The translations under genes were made by a program, and so were the position numbers. Shown here in pieces: positions 27,084 through 35,475 of a stretch of DNA of 64,000 nt. The stretch spans positions 1,612,001-1,676,000 of the forward strand of contig NZ_AP022600.1 of NCBI RefSeq assembly GCF_010725885.1. Reading direction: 5' to 3'. The notes beneath the pieces are model-generated. The model did not search any database. It saw only the letters and a list, made by a program, of their open reading frames with translations, and was not told the origin of the DNA. Each line of letters begins with the position of its first letter. The first letter of the stretch is position 1. This DNA comes from Mycolicibacterium tokaiense (lineage in GTDB: Bacteria; Actinomycetota; Actinomycetes; Mycobacteriales; Mycobacteriaceae).

Positions 27084-27929
27084 ATGGCCCGCGATGAGGT
27101 GACGAGCGTGAAGCCCGCACGGACCGACACGGGGCACTCCGCGGAGACCGCCGCAGCCACTCCGGACGTGGGTGGGTCCACCCAGAGACGCGTTGCTCTG
27201 ATCACCGGCGCCACCTGCGGAATCGGCGCCGCAACCGCGTTGCTACTCGGCCGGCGCGGGTACCGCGTGGCAGTTCATCACGATCGGAGCCCTGCAGAAG
27301 CCGACCATATCGCCTCCCGTATCGCCGATTACGGTGGTGACGCCCTAACGGTGAGCGCAGACCTCGCTGTGCCCGGCGAGGTCAGCGCAATGGTCGAGAC
27401 CATCACCCGACGCTGGGGCACCGTCGAGGTTCTGGTACACGCCGCGCGGCTACCCCACGTGCGCGGCGCTTTCTCAGAGATCCGGCTCGACCAGCTCGAA
27501 CACGCTGTGGCTCAGGAGCTTCGGGCAGCCTATCTGGTGACCAAAGCCGTCAATCCTGCGATGACAGCCCGCGGCTACGGACGGCTGGTCTACCTCAGCA
27601 CCGCACACTCCCGAAGCCCGGCCGGTTTGCGGATCATCGAGGGGACTGCCCAGGCCGCACTCGATCAGTTCGTCCGGCACATCGCCCAGGAACTCGCTCC
27701 GCACGGCATCACCGCGAACGTCGTAGCCCCCGGCAACGTCGCCGGTATCGATGCACACGGTGCGAAGTGGTCCGACGACGAACTCTGGGTTCTCGGGACG
27801 GCCAATACCGAGGCCCGACCCGTACTGCCCGGCGATGTCGCCCGCACGATCGCGTTCTTCGCCGGAGACGACTGCGTGATCACCACCGGCCACCGCGCCG
27901 CTATCGATACCGGACTGGCAGCGCGCTGA
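27084..27929 (+). CDS. SDR-fold protein with lost catalytic residues
   Basis: A 281-residue SDR fold. The NAD(P) motif is intact (VALITGATCGIGAATALLLGRRG, about residues 36-58). The usual NNAG region reads VLVHAARLPHV, the Ser region reads YLSTAHSRSP, and the YxxxK position reads IIEGTAQAAL, so Tyr and Lys are replaced by Glu and Gln. This is a full-length, apparently intact frame, so it may be a nucleotide-binding pseudoenzyme or may use another mechanism. The start MARDEVTSVKPAR gives a 35-residue tail; an internal start is possible. It lies 71 bases before the NmrA-like gene. Confidence 0.8.
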   Translation: MARDEVTSVKPARTDTGHSAETAAATPDVGGSTQRRVALITGATCGIGAATALLLGRRGYRVAVHHDRSPAEADHIASRIADYGGDALTVSADLAVPGEVSAMVETITRRWGTVEVLVHAARLPHVRGAFSEIRLDQLEHAVAQELRAAYLVTKAVNPAMTARGYGRLVYLSTAHSRSPAGLRIIEGTAQAALDQFVRHIAQELAPHGITANVVAPGNVAGIDAHGAKWSDDELWVLGTANTEARPVLPGDVARTIAFFAGDDCVITTGHRAAIDTGLAAR

Positions 27930-28000
27930 CAATCCCGGCGAAAGCGGACTCCTCACAACGCGTTCGAACCGTTTGACGTTGAAAGAAGGGCAGCACAGCA

Positions 28001-28759
28001 ATGGCCGAACCCACGAAGAGCATGGCCGTCATCGGCGCTACCGGGCTGATCGGCCGCCAGCTCGTCTCTCTGCTCAGCAGCCGCGGCCACGAGGTCACCA
28101 GAGCCTCCCGCAACTCCGGTGTCGACCTGCTCACCGGGCAGGGGCTTGACGATGCCCTCGCCGGCGCTGAGGTGGTCATCGACGTGATCAATTCCGCCAC
28201 CCCTGAAGACTCCGCCGAAGCCTTCTTCAAGCAGACCGCTGCCAACCTGTCCGCTGCCGTCGCCAGGGCCGGCGTCGAACACTACGTCGTGCTGTCCATC
28301 GTCGGCGCCGACGAGATGGCACCCCGATCTGGATACATCCGAGGCAAGGTCGCCCAGGAGAACGCTGCCGCAGCGTCGGGGGTTCCCTGGACGGTGGTGC
28401 GGGCCACGCAGTTCCACGAACTGGCTGAACCCATCACCGAATCGCTGATCATCGGCAACGAGGTGCGCGCCCCGGAAGCGCTCATCCAGACCATCGATTC
28501 CGCCGAGGTCACCGCGATCCTGGCCCGCATCGCCGTCGGCGGGCCACTCAACACCATCCACCACGTCGGCGGCCCGCAGAAGATGTCCTTCTCCGACATG
28601 GCCCGGGCCGTCCTGCGTCACCAGAGCCGAACACTCAACGTCGTCGACGACCCGTCGGCAACGTACAGCGGGCTCAACATCGACTTCACAACCCTTGTCA
28701 CCGACGATGAGGCTGAGCTAGGCACCACGCGGCTGGTCGACTGGCTGGCGCGCCGCTGA
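28001..28759 (+). CDS. NmrA-like NAD(P)-binding protein (atypical SDR)
   Basis: A 252-residue protein with AVIGATGLIGRQLVSLLSSRGHEV at the N-terminus (GxxGxxG dinucleotide fold), VVIDVINSATPED near residue 65, ARAGVEHYVVLSIVGADEM near 88-106 and WTVVRATQFHEL near 130. This matches the NmrA/atypical SDR group found in actinobacteria, which often regulate or reduce quinone-like compounds. GAAAGAAGGG precedes the ATG. It probably shares a transcript with the degenerate SDR just upstream, or is independently promoted in the 71-base gap. Confidence 0.85.
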   Translation: MAEPTKSMAVIGATGLIGRQLVSLLSSRGHEVTRASRNSGVDLLTGQGLDDALAGAEVVIDVINSATPEDSAEAFFKQTAANLSAAVARAGVEHYVVLSIVGADEMAPRSGYIRGKVAQENAAAASGVPWTVVRATQFHELAEPITESLIIGNEVRAPEALIQTIDSAEVTAILARIAVGGPLNTIHHVGGPQKMSFSDMARAVLRHQSRTLNVVDDPSATYSGLNIDFTTLVTDDEAELGTTRLVDWLARR

Positions 28760-28808
28760 CCCCCCCTTCGGCCCCCTGACGACCGTCGACCACGGAACGC
28801 TCTCGCCG

Positions 28809-28827
28809 GAAGGTAAGGTAAGCCTTC
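28809..28827. promoter_or_regulatory. Possible iron-box (IdeR/DtxR-like)
   Basis: GAAGGTAAGGTAAGCCTTC lies 45 bases upstream of the lipoprotein start. It matches the IdeR consensus at about 11 of 19 positions, with AAGG...CCTT symmetry. Suggestive, not strong. Confidence 0.4.
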
Positions 28828-28872
28828 GTTCAAGTGGCCGGCGGGGCGGTCCGAGCCGAGTCGAGACAGGGG

Positions 28873-29913
28873 ATGACCGTGTCGTTGTTCACCCGCACAC
28901 TCAGTTGCTGTGCGGTCGCGCTGCTGACCGCCGCGTGTGGCGCATCGGAGACCGTCCCAAAAGAGTCCGCCGAAGCATCTGGTGAGGGTCGTACCACATA
29001 CCCGCTGACCATAGAGAACTGTGGGATGGCGCAGACCTTTGATGCGGTGCCGTCCCGGGTGGTGTCGTTGGATCAGGGTTCGACGGAGTTGCTGCTCTCG
29101 CTGGGGTTGGCCGATCACCTGGTGGGAACGGCTTCCTGGACCGACCCGGTGCGGGAGAACCTCGCGGAGGCGAATGCCGGCGTCACTCGACTGGCCGACA
29201 ACGCCCCCACCTATGAGGCGGTCATGGGCACCAACCCGGATTTCGTCACCGCATCGTTCGGGCGCCACCTCAAAGAGCAGGGTGGTGTCGCGACCCGTGA
29301 CCGGTTCGCCGAAACCGGGATCAATTCCTACCTGTCGCCCACCGACTGTGAAGGTGCACAGTCCATCAACGGCGGAGGCAAACGCTCGACGCCCCTCACG
29401 ATGGACTCGCTCTACCAGGAGATCACCGAAATGGCCGCCGTCTTCGACGTGCAGAGCCGCGGTGAGCGGTTGGTCAACGAGCTCAAACAGCGGGTTGCCG
29501 ACGCCACCACCGCGACAGCGGACTCGAACCGGACGGTCGCGTTCTGGTTCGCCGACACCAAGACCCCCTACATCGGTGGTGGCATGGGGGCGACGAACCT
29601 GCTCGCCGACATCGTCGGAGCGCAGAATCCTTTCCGGGACATCAAGGACGACTGGAGCCCCCTGACCTGGACCTCGCTGGTGGAGCGCAACCCGCAGGTC
29701 ATCGTCCTCGGCGACCTCGCCCGCAACCGCTTCCCCGGCGACCGGCTCGAAGACAAGAAACAGTTCCTCGCAACAGACCCCGTCACCGCCGTGATGCCGG
29801 CCGTTGCCGATCAGCGCTACGTCGCTCTGCACGGAGCTGAGATGAACCCGTCGATCCGTATCGTCGACGGTGTCGAAAAGCTGGCCGGCTGGCTTGCCGA
29901 GAATCGGCAGTAG
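28873..29913 (+). CDS. ABC transporter substrate-binding lipoprotein (Fe-siderophore/cobalamin type)
   Basis: A 346-residue lipoprotein. The signal MTVSLFTRTLSCCAVALLTAACG carries the lipobox LTAAC (Cys near residue 22). The mature part starts with YPLTIENCGMAQTFDAVPSRVVSLDQGSTELLLSLGLADHLVG, the FecB/BtuF-type opening. VMGTNPDFVTASFG and the helical backbone then continue to MNPSIRIVDGVEKLAGWL. The ATG was chosen to give a standard lipoprotein signal. It begins a four-gene operon (permease 12 bases later). A weak iron-box precedes it. Substrate could be a ferric siderophore, haem or a cobalamin; the class is certain but not the ligand. Confidence 0.88.
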   Translation: MTVSLFTRTLSCCAVALLTAACGASETVPKESAEASGEGRTTYPLTIENCGMAQTFDAVPSRVVSLDQGSTELLLSLGLADHLVGTASWTDPVRENLAEANAGVTRLADNAPTYEAVMGTNPDFVTASFGRHLKEQGGVATRDRFAETGINSYLSPTDCEGAQSINGGGKRSTPLTMDSLYQEITEMAAVFDVQSRGERLVNELKQRVADATTATADSNRTVAFWFADTKTPYIGGGMGATNLLADIVGAQNPFRDIKDDWSPLTWTSLVERNPQVIVLGDLARNRFPGDRLEDKKQFLATDPVTAVMPAVADQRYVALHGAEMNPSIRIVDGVEKLAGWLAENRQ

Positions 29914-29925
29914 CCTGCCGCGCCG

Positions 29926-30969
29926 ATGATTCTTCGTACCGTGGTCGACCGGCGACCCGGCCTGACGACAGTTGCGCTGCTCGTCCTCGGCGTGGGACTG
30001 CTGGTGTTCTCCATGCTGGCCGCCGTATCCCTCGGCGGAGAGGGAATCAGCCTGGTCAACGTACGCGACATCTTGGGCAATCACCTCCAGCTCACCGACA
30101 TCGACGTCTTGCCGTACAAGGACGTGATCGTCTGGCAAGACCGGATGCCTCGCACGGTGGTCGCTGCTGCAGTTGGTGCCGGGCTGGCCATCTGCGGCGT
30201 GATCCTGCAATCGCTGCTGCGTAATCCGCTCGCCGACCCCTTCCTGCTCGGTATCTCGTCGGGCGCGTCCACCGGCGCCGTCGTGATCGGGATCCTCGGC
30301 CTCGGCGGTTCGGCGATCGGTCTCTCAGGCGGTGCATTCGTCGGGGCCCTGGTGTCCTTCGGTGCAGTGCTGCTGCTGGCCCAACTCGCCGGCGGCAGCA
30401 CCGACCGCGTGATCCTTGCCGGCATCGCGATGACGCAATTGTTCTCTGCGCTCACGTCGTTCGTGATCTTCGCCTTTGCCGATTCCGACGAGACCCGCGG
30501 CGTGTTGTTCTGGTTGCTCGGGTCTCTCGAGGGTGTCCGCTGGGATGACGCCTGGCTGACGGCGGCGGTCACCGTGGTGAGCCTGGCCTGCTGCTGGGCG
30601 GCGGCGCGGGCGCTGGACGCGTTCAGCTTCGGCGACGAGGTGGCCGCCTCGCTGGGGGTCTCGGTGGCGCGGGTTCGCGGTGGGTTGTTGGTGCTGACTG
30701 CGGTGGTCACCGCGGCGTTGGTCAGCGTCGCCGGTGCCGTCGGGTTCGTCGGATTGGTGCTTCCGCACGCGGCGCGGTTTCTGGTCGGACCGGGGCACAC
30801 CCGGCTCGTACCGGTCAGCGCTCTGCTCGGAGCGATCTTTCTGGTCTGGGTGGATGCGCTGTCGCGGTTGGCGTTCCATCCCACACCGCTTCCCCTCGGC
30901 GTCGGAACGGCATTGATCGGTGTCCCCGCGTTCGTGGCAATCATGTTCTCCCGGAGGGGCAGAGCATGA
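29926..30969 (+). CDS. FecCD-type ABC permease
   Basis: A 347-residue permease of the iron-siderophore/cobalamin family with about ten helices. Signatures: WQDRMPRTVVAAAVGAGLAICGVILQSLLRNPLADPFLLGISSGASTGAV (residues about 67-115), and a C-terminal AALVSVAGAVGFVGLVLPHAARFLVGPGHTRLVPVSALLGA. The ATG follows the lipoprotein stop by 12 bases, and the stop overlaps the ATPase start by four bases. It forms the membrane channel of the importer with one permease gene acting as a homodimer. Confidence 0.93.
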   Translation: MILRTVVDRRPGLTTVALLVLGVGLLVFSMLAAVSLGGEGISLVNVRDILGNHLQLTDIDVLPYKDVIVWQDRMPRTVVAAAVGAGLAICGVILQSLLRNPLADPFLLGISSGASTGAVVIGILGLGGSAIGLSGGAFVGALVSFGAVLLLAQLAGGSTDRVILAGIAMTQLFSALTSFVIFAFADSDETRGVLFWLLGSLEGVRWDDAWLTAAVTVVSLACCWAAARALDAFSFGDEVAASLGVSVARVRGGLLVLTAVVTAALVSVAGAVGFVGLVLPHAARFLVGPGHTRLVPVSALLGAIFLVWVDALSRLAFHPTPLPLGVGTALIGVPAFVAIMFSRRGRA

Positions 30970-31742
30970 CGCTGCATGCAAGCCGGGTCAGCTGGGACCG
31001 TGGCGGCACGCTCGTCGTCGACGGAGTCAGCGTGCGCCCGCAGCAGGGGCAGACCGTGGGGTTGCTCGGACCCAACGGCTCGGGCAAGTCCTCGCTGCTG
31101 CGTCTGCTCTCCGGGTACGTCGCCCCAACGTCGGGTGTGGTCGAACTCGACGGACAGGACATCACGGACCTGCGCCGTCGCACGGTCGCCCGCCGAGTGG
31201 CGGTGGTCGCACAGCAGGTCGACACCGACGTCGATCTGACCATCGGTGCGATCGTCCGGCTGGGCAGGTTGCCGCATCGCGGCACCTTCGGTGCAGACCG
31301 GGCCGTCGACGATGCGGCCGTCGCCGCCGCGCTCACCCAAACGGGCCTTGCCGAGATGGCCGATCGGCTGTGGCACAGGCTCTCCGGCGGTGAGAAGCAA
31401 CGGGTCCAGATCGCGCGAGCGCTGGCGCAGGAACCACGCGAACTGCTGCTCGACGAACCGACCAACCATCTCGACATCCACCATCAGCTCGAGTTGATGT
31501 CCTTGATCGCCCGGTTGCCGGTCACCTCTATCGTCGCCATCCACGACCTCAACCTGGCCGCGATGTTCTGCGACCACCTCATGGTGTTGCAGCAAGGTCG
31601 CGTCGTCGCCGCGGGCACCCCACATGAGGTGTTGACCGAAGAACTCATCGCCGAGGTGTACCGCGTCCGTGCCCAGGTCAGCGAGACCCCGACCGGTTTG
31701 AACATCCAGTTCCTACCGGGTGCACTCGGCATATCGGAATGA
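30966..31742 (+). CDS. ABC transporter ATPase
   Basis: A 258-residue ATPase. Walker A is LLGPNGSGKSSLLR (about residues 34-47), the Q-loop follows at VAVVAQQVDTD, the ABC signature is RLSGGEKQRVQIARAL (about 140-155), and Walker B with the D-loop is LLLDEPTNHLDIHHQLEL. The H-loop His is in SIVAIHDLNLAAMFCD. It overlaps the permease gene and the MFS gene by four bases at either end, so all four proteins are made together. The ATP-hydrolysing subunit of the FecBCD-type importer. Confidence 0.95.
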   Translation: MTLHASRVSWDRGGTLVVDGVSVRPQQGQTVGLLGPNGSGKSSLLRLLSGYVAPTSGVVELDGQDITDLRRRTVARRVAVVAQQVDTDVDLTIGAIVRLGRLPHRGTFGADRAVDDAAVAAALTQTGLAEMADRLWHRLSGGEKQRVQIARALAQEPRELLLDEPTNHLDIHHQLELMSLIARLPVTSIVAIHDLNLAAMFCDHLMVLQQGRVVAAGTPHEVLTEELIAEVYRVRAQVSETPTGLNIQFLPGALGISE

Positions 31743-33010
31743 CCGGTGCCGCTGCACGTCGAACCGGGTTGATCCGGGAGTTCACCCGAGCCAGCCCGGC
31801 GGTCCGATTGCTCGTGATGACACAACTCGCCTTCAATGTCGGGTTTTTCATGGTGCTGCCGTACCTGTCGGTGCATCTGAGTTCCGATCTCGGACAGGCC
31901 ACTGCCGTGGTGGGGGTGGTGCTCGGACTGCGGACCGCTTCGCAACAAGGCATGTTCTTCATCGGCGGGGCGCTCGCCGACCGGATCGGCACCAAACCGG
32001 CCACGCTGACCGGCTGCGCGATCCGCGTGGCAGGCCTGCTCACCCTGGGGCTGAGCACGTCGCTGGCCGGTGCTGCGATAGGTGCGGTTCTGACCGGTTT
32101 CGCCGCTGCCCTGTTCTCACCGGCCGTGGAGGCAGCGCTGGCGCGGGCGTCGGCGTCACCCGGCGATCCGGACTCCGTGTCGACATCGCGGCTGGACGCG
32201 TTCGCTCTGTTCAACGCGTTCGGGCAGATCGGTGCGTTCACGGGTCCGCTCGTCGGAGCACTGCTGATGGACGTGAACTTCGCGACGGTAGCGATCACCG
32301 GGGCGGTGGTGTTCATCGTGATCGGCCTGGCTCATCTGCGGTGGCTGCCCGACGAGCGCCCATCACCGATCGATCGCGCTGTCCTGCACGGTTTGACGAG
32401 CATCATGGCCAACCGTGCGTTTCTCTTGTTCGGGAGCGTCTTGGCCGTGCAATTGGTGGCCTATAACCAGCTCTACCTGCTACTGCCGCTGGAACTCGAC
32501 CGTGGGTGGGGCGACCAACAACCCCTTGGTGTTCTGCTGGCGCTCTCCTCGGTCGCCGTCGTGGTGCTACAGCTGCGGGTCGCGGCCTGGACAAGCCGTC
32601 GGCCGGTCGGTGGCGCGCTGCGGACCGGCTTGCTGGCGACCGCGGCCGGCGCCCTGACGGCGGCCGCCGCGGCGGCGGTCGGCGGGCGTCCCGCGGTCCT
32701 GGCCGGGACCGCGGCGTTCGTGCTGTTGATGGCGCTGGGGCAGATGATCATCTCGCCGGCCGCTCGTGCGGCTATTCCGGGCTTGGCCAGGGAACAACAT
32801 CTGGGGTCCTACTACGGGATGTACGCCTCCATCGGCGGAATCCTGGTGTTGCCGGCATCGGCGGCACTCGGCGCTGTCGTGGATGCGGTACCTGATACCG
32901 GCGCGGGCCGCGCGGCGCCCTGGCTCACAATAACTTTGATGCTGACGCTGGCCGCCTGCCTGGTATCGCGGGTGGTGGGGAAACCATCGGTGGCGCCACC
33001 GCCTGCCTGA
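31739..33010 (+). CDS. MFS transporter
   Basis: A 423-residue major facilitator with 12 predicted helices. The early motif reads NVGFFMVLPYLSVHLSSDLGQATAVVGVVLGLRTASQQ, followed by the loop GALADRIGTKPATLTG (MFS motif A, GxLaDRxGxKpaL) and a conserved AALFSPAVEAALARASA. It overlaps the ATPase gene, which is unusual for a metal importer and suggests a linked exporter, for example siderophore release or recycling. No drug-resistance claim can be made from the sequence. Confidence 0.88.
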   Translation: MTGAAARRTGLIREFTRASPAVRLLVMTQLAFNVGFFMVLPYLSVHLSSDLGQATAVVGVVLGLRTASQQGMFFIGGALADRIGTKPATLTGCAIRVAGLLTLGLSTSLAGAAIGAVLTGFAAALFSPAVEAALARASASPGDPDSVSTSRLDAFALFNAFGQIGAFTGPLVGALLMDVNFATVAITGAVVFIVIGLAHLRWLPDERPSPIDRAVLHGLTSIMANRAFLLFGSVLAVQLVAYNQLYLLLPLELDRGWGDQQPLGVLLALSSVAVVVLQLRVAAWTSRRPVGGALRTGLLATAAGALTAAAAAAVGGRPAVLAGTAAFVLLMALGQMIISPAARAAIPGLAREQHLGSYYGMYASIGGILVLPASAALGAVVDAVPDTGAGRAAPWLTITLMLTLAACLVSRVVGKPSVAPPPA

Positions 33011-33059
33011 CCTCTTTGAGTGATCTCACGCGCGGTCGTCGGGTCCGATGGTGGGCGGT

Positions 33060-33350
33060 TCAGCGTCGTAGAAGTCGATCGGTGAAGCTGCGCACTTCGC
33101 TGACGATGCGCGTGGCTGACATGTTCTCCTTCGTCGCCCAGTGGTCGATGAGATCGATGCGGGTCAACGCCAGCAGGGCATGCGCGGTCCACACGACGTC
33201 ACGCGGCCACTCCATGTGCGTCAGGGAGTCGGCGATGAGATCGAGCATCTCGGTGTACTGCGCTGTGACGTAGAGGGTGGTCGCGCCGTTGCGTGCGTCC
33301 TCGACGGCGTGTACGAGGCGCCGATTACGAAGCTTGAACACGACGATCGC
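33060..33350 (-). pseudogene. Probable TetR C-terminal domain remnant
   Basis: Reading leftward, the fragment ATTLYVTAQYTEMLDLIADS, then THMEWPRDVVWTAHALLALTRIDLIDHW, then ENMSATRIVSEVRSFTDRLLRR looks like the C-terminal half of a TetR regulator (ligand/dimer domain), with a normal stop at 33060. There is no helix-turn-helix upstream: the frame runs into the PPOX gene start region. Codon choice is high-GC and coding-like. It appears to be a decayed regulator between the MFS gene and the PPOX fusion. Moderate evidence only. Confidence 0.4.
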
Positions 33351-33383
33351 TTCCAGGACACCACAACGAGAGGACACCGCCGC

Positions 33384-34226
33384 ATGGTCGCGATACCCGC
33401 AGAGGCACGACACCTGTTCCGAGGCAGGGACTTTGCACACTTGGCCGCGATCAACTCAGACGGCTCGCCGCAAGTATCGGCAGTGTGGGTCGATCTTGAC
33501 GGGGACCTCGTCATCATCAACACCACCGAAGGTCTGGTGAAAACGAGGAACATGCGGGCCAACCCGCGCGTCGGGGTCTCGATCGTGGGGCAATCGAATC
33601 CCTACGAGAGCGTGCAGATCCAGGGGGAAGTCGTCGACATCACCGATCACGGCGCTGACGAAGGCATCGACGAGTTCTCCCGGCGCTACCTCGGAACGGA
33701 CACGTTCGCTCATCGGCAGCCCGGCGAGCAACGGGTGATCGTCAAGATCGCACCGCACAAGGTCCACCACCGGAACGCCCCCGACACATCGACATCCGCC
33801 GTGCTGGAGCTTCATCGACACCAAGTCCGACATCTACTGAACAAGGACATGAAGGCGTGGTCGGACACCTTTGCCGATGATGCCGTGTTCGAACTACCTT
33901 TCGCACCGGCGGCTTATCCGCAGCGCCTCGTCGGCAAGGCGGCGATACACGAATACGTGAAGGACTACGCGAAACACATTGACTTGCAAAGGTTTCTCGA
34001 CATCACAGTTCATCCCACCCAGGACCCCAGCACACTTGTCGTGGAGGCGGAGGTCGAAGGCCGGGTCACCGCAACCGGCCGGCCCTACCGAATTCACTAC
34101 GTATGGGTCTATACCGAAGGCAACGGAAAGATCGTTCGCCAGCGTGACTACTGGAACCCCTCGGCCGTGATCGATGCACTTGGCGGCGACGCTACGATGC
34201 GTAGAACGTTCAATCTCACGTCGTGA
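33384..34226 (+). CDS. Fusion: PPOX-class F420/flavin oxidoreductase plus SnoaL-like domain
   Basis: A 280-residue protein. The N-terminal PPOX-class split-barrel domain (about residues 1-135) reads MVAIPAEARHLFRGRDFAHLAAI, then GSPQVSAVWVDLDGDLVIINTT, then RNMRANPRVGVSIV, as in F420-dependent reductases. A C-terminal NTF2/SnoaL-like domain (about 145-275) reads HQVRHLLNKDMKAWSDTFADDAVFELPFAP, RLVGKAAIHEYVKDY and GRPYRIHYVWVYTEGNGKIVRQRDYWNP. Such a fusion would couple a reduction to a small-molecule isomerase/hydrolase-like pocket. The start ATG is preceded by GAGAGGACACCGCCGC, an adequate ribosome site. Its cofactor and reaction are inferred from the domains. Confidence 0.85.
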   Translation: MVAIPAEARHLFRGRDFAHLAAINSDGSPQVSAVWVDLDGDLVIINTTEGLVKTRNMRANPRVGVSIVGQSNPYESVQIQGEVVDITDHGADEGIDEFSRRYLGTDTFAHRQPGEQRVIVKIAPHKVHHRNAPDTSTSAVLELHRHQVRHLLNKDMKAWSDTFADDAVFELPFAPAAYPQRLVGKAAIHEYVKDYAKHIDLQRFLDITVHPTQDPSTLVVEAEVEGRVTATGRPYRIHYVWVYTEGNGKIVRQRDYWNPSAVIDALGGDATMRRTFNLTS

Positions 34227-34602
34227 CCATCGTTCTGTGAGCCCTGAGCATCCGGGGGCCGGTTCGGACTATTCGAGATGTTGATTCTGCCCACGACACG
34301 GATCGTCGATCACCCTCCTCGGATTGGGTCTCTCATGGGTGAGTCCGTGGCGCCGCTCTGCTCTGGTGGCGAGTTCGCATACACGCGCTTCGTTCTCGGC
34401 AGTGAAAGGCCCCGAGTATTGCTTTATCACGACAACCTCCTCGACCTCAGTGTCGCCGCTGAAAGGTCCTGCGCCAACAATCTTGCCGATTGGGCAAGGC
34501 CGTCACCACCCGCCGACAGTCGGCAAGCTGATCACGTATGCCTCTCACGAGCAAGAACATCGAAAACGGTTGCAGCGCGGCGTGTCCGTTGCCCGCGACA
34601 TC
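34227..34602. other. Intergenic stretch without a supported gene
   Basis: A 376-base gap between the PPOX fusion and the 3' end of the CcdA gene. Open frames exist on both strands but have irregular composition and match no family that I can recognise. Probably a spacer. Confidence 0.4.
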
Positions 34603-35475
34603 TCAGCTGGCACCACGTGCTGTGGTGCGTTGATGGCGGCGTGCGCGCAGACGCCTCACCAGTGCGCCGACGGCGAGCGCAGCGAGTACACCCAGGAACG
34701 GCCACACGCCCAGGTTGTCGACGTGTCGTACCAACCAGGTCTGGATGGTGCCGGCGGCAGTGACGATCGGGTCGTTGGGGTCGGCGCCCTGGAAGTACAA
34801 CTGGATCTCGTAGAACCCGTAATACGTTACGTACAGCCCGGTGAGCAACACGATCACACCGGCGATTCGGCCGACGTGCGGAAGAATGCGGCGAAAAGCG
34901 CCGGCAGCTGACGCGCCGGCGAGGGCGACCACCAACGCGGCAACGCCGACAGTGATGGCCATGCCCATGGCGTAGGCGACAAACGCCAGCACACCGGTGA
35001 GGATGGACCCCTGCTTGAAGGTCGTGCCGATGACGGCAAGAAACGGTGCGATCGTGCACGACAACGAGGCGATCGCGTAGCCCACTCCGTAGGTGTACAT
35101 CGTGCCCAGGTGTGTAGTCGGCGCATCACCGGAGATTCTGGGCATGACAACGGTCAATTCCCTGCCTGCCAACAGCCAGACCGCCAGCCCGATCAGTGCC
35201 ACGCCGATGACGACGGTGACGAACGGGAGATACTTCTGCGCCGAGGCGATCAGCGGCGAGACCAGCAACCCGAAAAGGCCGAACACGGTGAGGAAGCCGG
35301 CCGCCATGGCGACGGTGGCCGCCGCCGCCCGGGCCAGCGCCGCCGCACGCGACGCGTCCTGGCCGCGGACAATGATCAGCCCCAGGTAACCGGGGAGGAA
35401 CGCAAACCCGCACGGGTTGAACGCGGCGACCAAACCGGCTCCCAACGCGAAGCCCAGCGCCGCGGTATCGATCAT
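34603..35475 (-). CDS. CcdA-family thiol:disulfide interchange membrane protein
   Basis: A 290-residue membrane protein with about six helices. The start FALGAGLVAAFNPCGFAFLPGYLGL carries the conserved NPCGFAFLPG Cys motif, and a second helix has SLSCTIAPFLAVIG with the partner Cys. These two cysteines pass electrons across the membrane from cytoplasmic thioredoxin to extracytoplasmic partners. Its start overlaps the Mpt53-like gene stop by four bases (ATGA). The order and sizes (172 and 290 residues) mirror Mpt53 (Rv2878c) and Rv2877c of M. tuberculosis. Confidence 0.9.
   Translation of the reverse strand: MIDTAALGFALGAGLVAAFNPCGFAFLPGYLGLIIVRGQDASRAAALARAAAATVAMAAGFLTVFGLFGLLVSPLIASAQKYLPFVTVVIGVALIGLAVWLLAGRELTVVMPRISGDAPTTHLGTMYTYGVGYAIASLSCTIAPFLAVIGTTFKQGSILTGVLAFVAYAMGMAITVGVAALVVALAGASAAGAFRRILPHVGRIAGVIVLLTGLYVTYYGFYEIQLYFQGADPNDPIVTAAGTIQTWLVRHVDNLGVWPFLGVLAALAVGALVRRLRARRHQRTTARGAS

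Noticed and set aside
28618..30210. 530-codon antisense ORF across the lipoprotein and permease genes
   Set aside because: Antisense to two well-supported ABC genes; composition is typical of GC-skewed shadow frames.
30081..31625. 514-codon antisense ORF across the permease and ATPase
   Set aside because: Shadow of FecCD and ABC genes; no motifs.
34278..34911. Two plus-strand ORFs in the gap before the CcdA gene
   Set aside because: They overlap the 3' end of CcdA on the other strand and have no recognisable features.
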